Shown: positions 14,216 to 17,989 of the stretch, one piece after another
Layout: every line of letters starts with the position of its first letter
How positions within the stretch are numbered: the first letter of the stretch is position 1
NCBI GenBank assembly: GCA_026418955.1
Contig: JAOAAI010000056.1
Location: 1-17,989 of the forward strand
DNA length: 17,989 nucleotides
Direction: 5' to 3'
Origin: Candidatus Goldiibacteriota bacterium
GTDB taxonomy: Bacteria > Oederibacteriota > PGYV01 > DSYL01
Notes under the pieces: model-generated
Database searches by the model: none
Told to the model about the DNA's origin: nothing
The model's input: only the letters and a program-made list of their open reading frames with translations
Position numbers and translations under genes: made by a program

Positions 14216-16093
14216 TTATTTTTGGTTATCATATTTTTTTAATAATATTATAAGCACGTTTATATCAGCTGGTGTAACTCCGGGTATTCTACTTGCTTGG
14301 CCGATTGTTTTGGGTTTTATTTGCGATAGTTTTTGTTGCGCTTCTTTTGAAAAACCAGAAAATTTATAATAATCAAAATCATCAGGTATTTTTTTTGTTT
14401 CAAGTTTTTTAAATTTTTCTATTTCTTCATTTTGTTTTTTTATATATCCTTCATATTTAACTTCTGCTTCTAGATAATCAATAAAATGTTGATAAACATC
14501 ATTTTTTATTTCAATAAAAAATTTTAAATTATTGTAAGATAATTCTGGCCTTTTAAAGATGCTTAAAAGAGAAACAGGTTCTTTTATAGGTGTGGTGCCG
14601 AGTGATTCAAGATATTCTGCAATTTCTTTTGAAGGATGAATTATGGTTTTATTCAATCGTTTTATTTCGTTTTCATAAAACTCTTTTTTACGTAAATAAA
14701 GAGAATAAAATTCGTCATTTATAAGACCGTATTTTTTACCATATTCAATAAGACGAAAATCTGCATTATCATTACGCAGTATCAGACGATATTCAGCCCT
14801 TGATGAGAATAATCTGTATGGCTCGGAAACACCCTGTGTTGTTAAGTCATCTATCATAACACCTATATAAGCTTGTGACCTATCAAGTATAAGTGGTTCC
14901 ATATTTTTAATTTTTGCTGCAGCATTTATCCCTGCTATCAATCCTTGGGCAGCTGCCTCTTCGTAACCAGATGTTCCATTTATCTGGCCTGCAAGGTATA
15001 ATCCTGGAATTGATTTAACTTCAAGTGTTGGAAATATTTGTGTTGGAAAAACAAAATCATATTCAATGCCATAACCTGGTTTTACAATTTTAACATTTTC
15101 AAAACCTGGGATTGTTTTTAAATATGCATATTGAACATCTAATGGTAGTGAAGTAGAAAGACCATTTAAATAAAGCTCATCAGAATCACGCCATTCCGGT
15201 TCTATAAAAACCTGATGTGATGTTTTGTCAGGAAATTTTACTACTTTATCTTCTATTGATGGGCAATATCTTGGACCTATGCTGAAAATTTTTTTATTTG
15301 TTTTGCTGTATAATGGAGATCGATCGAGGTTTTCTATTATTACTTTATTTGTTTTTTCATTTGTTCTTGTAAGATAACAAATAACCTGTTTTATTTCTAT
15401 CTTTTCAGTGGTAAAGGAAAAAGGTGTAGGTATTTCATCACCATATTGTGGAATAAACTTTGAAAAATCCAAAGAATTTTTATCAACTCTTGGATTTGTT
15501 CCTGTTTTTAATCTACCCAGTTTAAGACCTAGTTTTTTTAAAGAATTTGAAAGATTAACAGAAGGCGGATCATCTCTTCTACCACCTGGAAATGATTCAA
15601 GTCCTATGTGAATTACACCATTTAGAAAGGTGCCGGTTGAAACTATCACTGCTCTGGATGAAAATTTTTCATTTTTTGAAGTTATTATACCTGTTACCCC
15701 TTTATCATTTGTTGTAATTTCATCAACCATTGATTCTATTAGAGTTAAATTTTCTTGTTTTTTAAGTAAATTTTTAAAATATTTTGAATATTCTATTTTA
15801 TCTGCTTGGGCGCGGAGCCCTCTTACAGCAGGTCCTTTTTTTGAATTCAACACTTTGAATTGAATACAAGTGGCATCTGCAGCTTTTGCCATTTCACCAC
15901 CTAAAGCATCAATTTCTCTTACAAGTTGGCCTTTTGCAAGTCCACCTATAGCAGGATTACAAGACATTTCAGCAATTTTATCTAAATTTATTGTGAAAAG
16001 TGCTGTTTTTAAACCCATTCTTGCAGTTGCGAGTGCTGCCTCACATCCAGCATGACCTGCACCTATTACAATTATATCAAAGTTATTATTCAC
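14216..16093 (-). CDS. mnmG: tRNA uridine 5-carboxymethylaminomethyl modification enzyme MnmG (GidA)
   Basis: The 625-residue flavoprotein works with MnmE to place cmnm5 on the wobble uridine of certain tRNAs. The FAD motif GAGHAG is at residues 11-16. The two conserved redox cysteines are C45 (in MSCNPAIGG) and C277 (in RYCPSIEDK). GLYLAGQINGTSGYEEAAAQ is the C-terminal FAD-contact signature. Length is normal for the family. The start is a GTG at 16093 with AAAGGAGA 5-6 bases upstream (minus strand); the overlapping ATG at 16095 runs straight into a stop. MnmE is not in this window. The promoter is at 16129-16156. Confidence 0.97.
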   Translation of the reverse strand: MNNNFDIIVIGAGHAGCEAALATARMGLKTALFTINLDKIAEMSCNPAIGGLAKGQLVREIDALGGEMAKAADATCIQFKVLNSKKGPAVRGLRAQADKIEYSKYFKNLLKKQENLTLIESMVDEITTNDKGVTGIITSKNEKFSSRAVIVSTGTFLNGVIHIGLESFPGGRRDDPPSVNLSNSLKKLGLKLGRLKTGTNPRVDKNSLDFSKFIPQYGDEIPTPFSFTTEKIEIKQVICYLTRTNEKTNKVIIENLDRSPLYSKTNKKIFSIGPRYCPSIEDKVVKFPDKTSHQVFIEPEWRDSDELYLNGLSTSLPLDVQYAYLKTIPGFENVKIVKPGYGIEYDFVFPTQIFPTLEVKSIPGLYLAGQINGTSGYEEAAAQGLIAGINAAAKIKNMEPLILDRSQAYIGVMIDDLTTQGVSEPYRLFSSRAEYRLILRNDNADFRLIEYGKKYGLINDEFYSLYLRKKEFYENEIKRLNKTIIHPSKEIAEYLESLGTTPIKEPVSLLSIFKRPELSYNNLKFFIEIKNDVYQHFIDYLEAEVKYEGYIKKQNEEIEKFKKLETKKIPDDFDYYKFSGFSKEAQQKLSQIKPKTIGQASRIPGVTPADINVLIILLKKYDNQK

Positions 16094-16128
16094 ATTTTCT
16101 CCTTTATTACATTTGTTTGATGAGTTAT

Positions 16129-16156
16129 ATTATATAAAAAGAAAGAGAAATGTAAA
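16129..16156 (-). promoter_or_regulatory. Sigma70-type promoter of mnmG
   Basis: On the minus strand, TTTACA (16156-16151) and TATAAT (16134-16129) have a 16-base spacer, 35 bases before the GTG start. It is divergent from rlmN. Confidence 0.6.
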
Positions 16157-16311
16157 GAAGGTGTTTGGAAAAGATATTCGTAAAAAATGTTCATTAAAGA
16201 TGTTTAATAAAAATGCCAATTAAATTTATTATTTAAAGTCCAGTAATTTTAATGATCAATCTATTGTTGATATTATTAATGACATAATATATTTTATATT
16301 GGAGGAAAACG

Positions 16312-17340
16312 TTGACACTATATAATTTATACAACTACACATTAGACGAACTAATAGATTTTATGCAACAGATCAAAGCAGAGAGATATAGGGCAAAACA
16401 GATATTTGGTTGGTTATATGATAAAGGTATTACGTCAATTGATGAAATGAAAAATCTACCAAAAGATTTAATAAAAAAGTTAAAGGAAAGGTTTTTAATA
16501 TCCATACCTGAAGTAAAAAAAGAAACAAAATCAAAAATTGATGGGACTACGAAATATCTTTTAAGATTAAAAGATGATGCTTTGATAGAATGTGTGTTAT
16601 TATTTGATAATGAAAGAATTACATTATGTGTATCAACGCAGGTTGGTTGTGGTTGTGGTTGCAGGTTCTGTTCAACTGCATTACTTGGTTTTAAAAGAAA
16701 TCTTGAAACAGGGGAAATAATCTCGCAGGTCATGCTTGCTAGAAAGAAAACCAATAATAAATTAACAAATATTGTTTTTATGGGAATGGGGGAACCACTT
16801 TTAAATTGGAAAAATTTAAATAAGGCAATTTTAGTTATTTCAGATAAAAATGGTCTTAATTTTTCTCAGACAAGAATGACTATTTCAACAATTGGCATTG
16901 TTCCTGTAATAAAACAGATTGCAGATTCTGATTTGAAAGTGAATTTGGCAATATCTTTGATAACAGTCAAAGATGAATTACGAAGTGAATTAATGCCATT
17001 TAACAAAAAATATTCATTAAAAGAAATTATTAAAGCTGCAGAATATTATAATAAAAAGACAAAAAAACAAATAACATTTGAATATGTACTTTTTAAAAAT
17101 ATTAATGACAATGAACAAGATGCTATGGATCTTATTGAAAAATTAAAAGATGTTGACTATAAAATAAATTTGATTCCTTATAATAGTTCTTTAAATACAG
17201 GCTTTAGTAAATCTGAAAATGAAAAGATGTTAAATTTTCAAAAAATATTAATAAGTCATGGAATAAAAGCATTTATTAGAAAAGAAAAGGGAGCAGATAT
17301 AAAAGCTGCCTGTGGACAACTTGCTGCTAATATAAATTAA
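16312..17340 (+). CDS. rlmN: Dual-specificity RNA methyltransferase RlmN
   Basis: The 342-residue radical-SAM enzyme methylates C2 of adenine 2503 in 23S rRNA and adenine 37 in some tRNAs. The CxxxCxxC cluster motif is C113-C117-C120 in VGCGCGCRFC (an extra cysteine, C115, sits inside it). C106 in LCVSTQ is also conserved. C334 in GADIKAACGQL is the cysteine that carries the methyl intermediate. VFMGMGEPLLNW (155-166) is the family signature. The start is a TTG at 16312 with GGAGG at 16301-16305. It is preferred because the N-terminal RNA-binding segment (YNYTLDELIDF...RYRAKQIFGWLY) must be included. The usual SLHA stretch reads SLIT (215-218), a small deviation. A weak promoter candidate is TTGATA at 16267 with TATTTT at 16290. 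Confidence 0.96.
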   Translation: MTLYNLYNYTLDELIDFMQQIKAERYRAKQIFGWLYDKGITSIDEMKNLPKDLIKKLKERFLISIPEVKKETKSKIDGTTKYLLRLKDDALIECVLLFDNERITLCVSTQVGCGCGCRFCSTALLGFKRNLETGEIISQVMLARKKTNNKLTNIVFMGMGEPLLNWKNLNKAILVISDKNGLNFSQTRMTISTIGIVPVIKQIADSDLKVNLAISLITVKDELRSELMPFNKKYSLKEIIKAAEYYNKKTKKQITFEYVLFKNINDNEQDAMDLIEKLKDVDYKINLIPYNSSLNTGFSKSENEKMLNFQKILISHGIKAFIRKEKGADIKAACGQLAANIN

Positions 17341-17487
17341 CATAATGAGGGAAAAATAAAAATTGCTTAAAATATTTTGTTGAGTAAAATTATTTTTTAT
17401 ATGCAAATTTAATTGTTTGATTTTAATATTTAATAAGCAAGTTTTTCAAATTAAATTCTAAATATTAACCAAAAGATTTTTTCTTTC

Positions 17488-17515
17488 TTGACTTTTTAAT
17501 TTAAAATTGTAAAAT
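17488..17515 (+). promoter_or_regulatory. Probable promoter of the substrate-binding lipoprotein gene
   Basis: TTGACT (17488-17493) and TAAAAT (17510-17515) are separated by 16 bases, the same spacing and -10 form as the purS promoter. The leader to the ATG at 17553 is about 30 bases. Confidence 0.5.
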
Positions 17516-17552
17516 ATAAAAAGATATTTAAAATTTTTTAAAGGAGGGAATT

Positions 17553-17989
17553 ATGAAGAGATTGTTAAGTTTTTTATTTTGTGTAATTTTATTAATGTTT
17601 TTTACTGGTTGTGGTGGCCAGAAAAAAACAGCAGATTTAAGATTTATGTACTGGGGTGATGTTGCTGAAATCAAGATAATAAAAGATATGGTTGATAAAT
17701 TTGAAAAAGATACAAAATTAAAAGTAAGTGCAGAAAGAGCACCATCTGGTCCTCCTTATATGGAAAAAGTTTTAACGCAATTTGCAGGTGGCAGCGCTCC
17801 TGATGTTCTTTTTGTTGAAGTGAATAATTTTAAACAATTTGCACAGAAAGGTGTGCTTGAAGATTTAAATCCATATCTTGAAAAAGAAACCACAATTAAA
17901 AAATCACAATTTTATCCAGAAATAATAGATAGATTCACAATTGATGGTAAATTATATGTATTACCAAGAGATATAGCTCCTATCTGTGT
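17553..17989 (+). CDS. ABC transporter substrate-binding lipoprotein, sugar-type (3' end outside the window)
   Basis: The frame is open to the window end, giving about 145 N-terminal residues. K2-R3, a hydrophobic stretch and the lipobox FTGC put the lipidated cysteine at C20. The mature part begins with the family-1 extracellular solute-binding pattern. LRFMYWGDVAEIKIIKDMVD is followed by FEKDTKLKVS, then AGGSAPDVLFVEVNN at about 87-101 and GVLEDLNPYLEK at about 110-121. IDGKLYVLPRD near the visible end matches the region where such proteins contact their ligand. A very strong ribosome site (AAAGGAGGGA, 17541-17550) precedes the ATG. Known for the family: such proteins deliver sugars, glycerol-phosphates or oligosaccharides to a membrane permease. 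The permease and ATPase would be expected downstream, outside the window. The ligand cannot be told. Confidence 0.88.
   Translation, partial: MKRLLSFLFCVILLMFFTGCGGQKKTADLRFMYWGDVAEIKIIKDMVDKFEKDTKLKVSAERAPSGPPYMEKVLTQFAGGSAPDVLFVEVNNFKQFAQKGVLEDLNPYLEKETTIKKSQFYPEIIDRFTIDGKLYVLPRDIAPIC

Noticed and set aside
17363..17445. Rho-independent terminator after rlmN (TTGCTTA at 17363 paired with TAAGCAA at 17434, then GTTTTTC)
   Set aside because: The arms are 7 bp with a loop of more than 60 bases and little GC, so the fold is not convincing.
1..17989. CRISPR arrays, insertion sequences, toxin-antitoxin or defence genes
   Set aside because: No spaced direct repeats, transposase or recombinase reading frames, terminal inverted repeats or defence domains were seen on either strand.

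Overview
This is a strongly AT-rich window of bacterial chromosome with a mostly housekeeping gene set. It holds 12 protein genes that look intact or are cut only by the window edge, one tRNA-Leu gene and three decayed genes. The cell type can be inferred only loosely. Two predicted lipoproteins, a PilZ protein, a GGDEF-like protein and two very large GT-C-type membrane glycosyltransferases suggest a bacterium with a complex envelope. A PurF carrying all four cysteines of the Bacillus-type iron-sulphur cluster would suit an anaerobe or microaerophile. No ribosomal or other marker gene here allows a phylum call. The clustered pseudogenes resemble a lineage undergoing gene loss.

Layout. Bases 2-463 are the 3' end of an unrecognised gene. 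Bases 507-2102 are the wreck of a phosphate-transport operon: a PhoU-like (DUF47) gene followed by a PiT-type phosphate permease, both broken by many frameshifts and stops. Facing it on the minus strand is an intact 622-aa membrane glycosyltransferase of the AftB-like type (2099-3967), whose stop codon overlaps the dead permease. Its only visible promoter lies so close to the ATG that the mRNA could be leaderless. Divergent from it is a two-gene unit: a small lipoprotein (4080-4511) and an inositol-monophosphatase-family protein (4515-5288). Next comes a decayed rhodanese gene on the minus strand (about 5296-5600), part of whose damage is an exact 13-bp tandem duplication.

Bases 5641-6642 contain a good sigma70-type promoter, a tiny leader reading frame and a MerR-GGDEF fusion regulator. 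Convergent to it is a minus-strand unit reading tRNA-Leu(CAA), a PilZ protein and a DUF2723/GT117-type membrane protein with C-terminal TPRs (9190 down to 6654). No terminator is visible between the tRNA and pilZ. PilZ is a cyclic-di-GMP receptor family and GGDEF is the corresponding synthase fold, so this stretch may be a small second-messenger and envelope-glycosylation island.

Bases 9446-14170 are a purine-biosynthesis operon, purS-purQ-purL-purF. PurS, PurQ and PurL together form FGAM synthase (step 4) and PurF performs step 1. After it come the convergent mnmG gene (tRNA wobble-uridine modification) and the divergent rlmN gene (23S rRNA and tRNA adenine methylation). The window ends inside a sugar-type ABC transporter substrate-binding lipoprotein.

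No mobile element, CRISPR array or recognisable defence system was seen. The most notable observations are the two decay loci, the MerR-GGDEF fusion and the tRNA-pilZ-glycosyltransferase arrangement.
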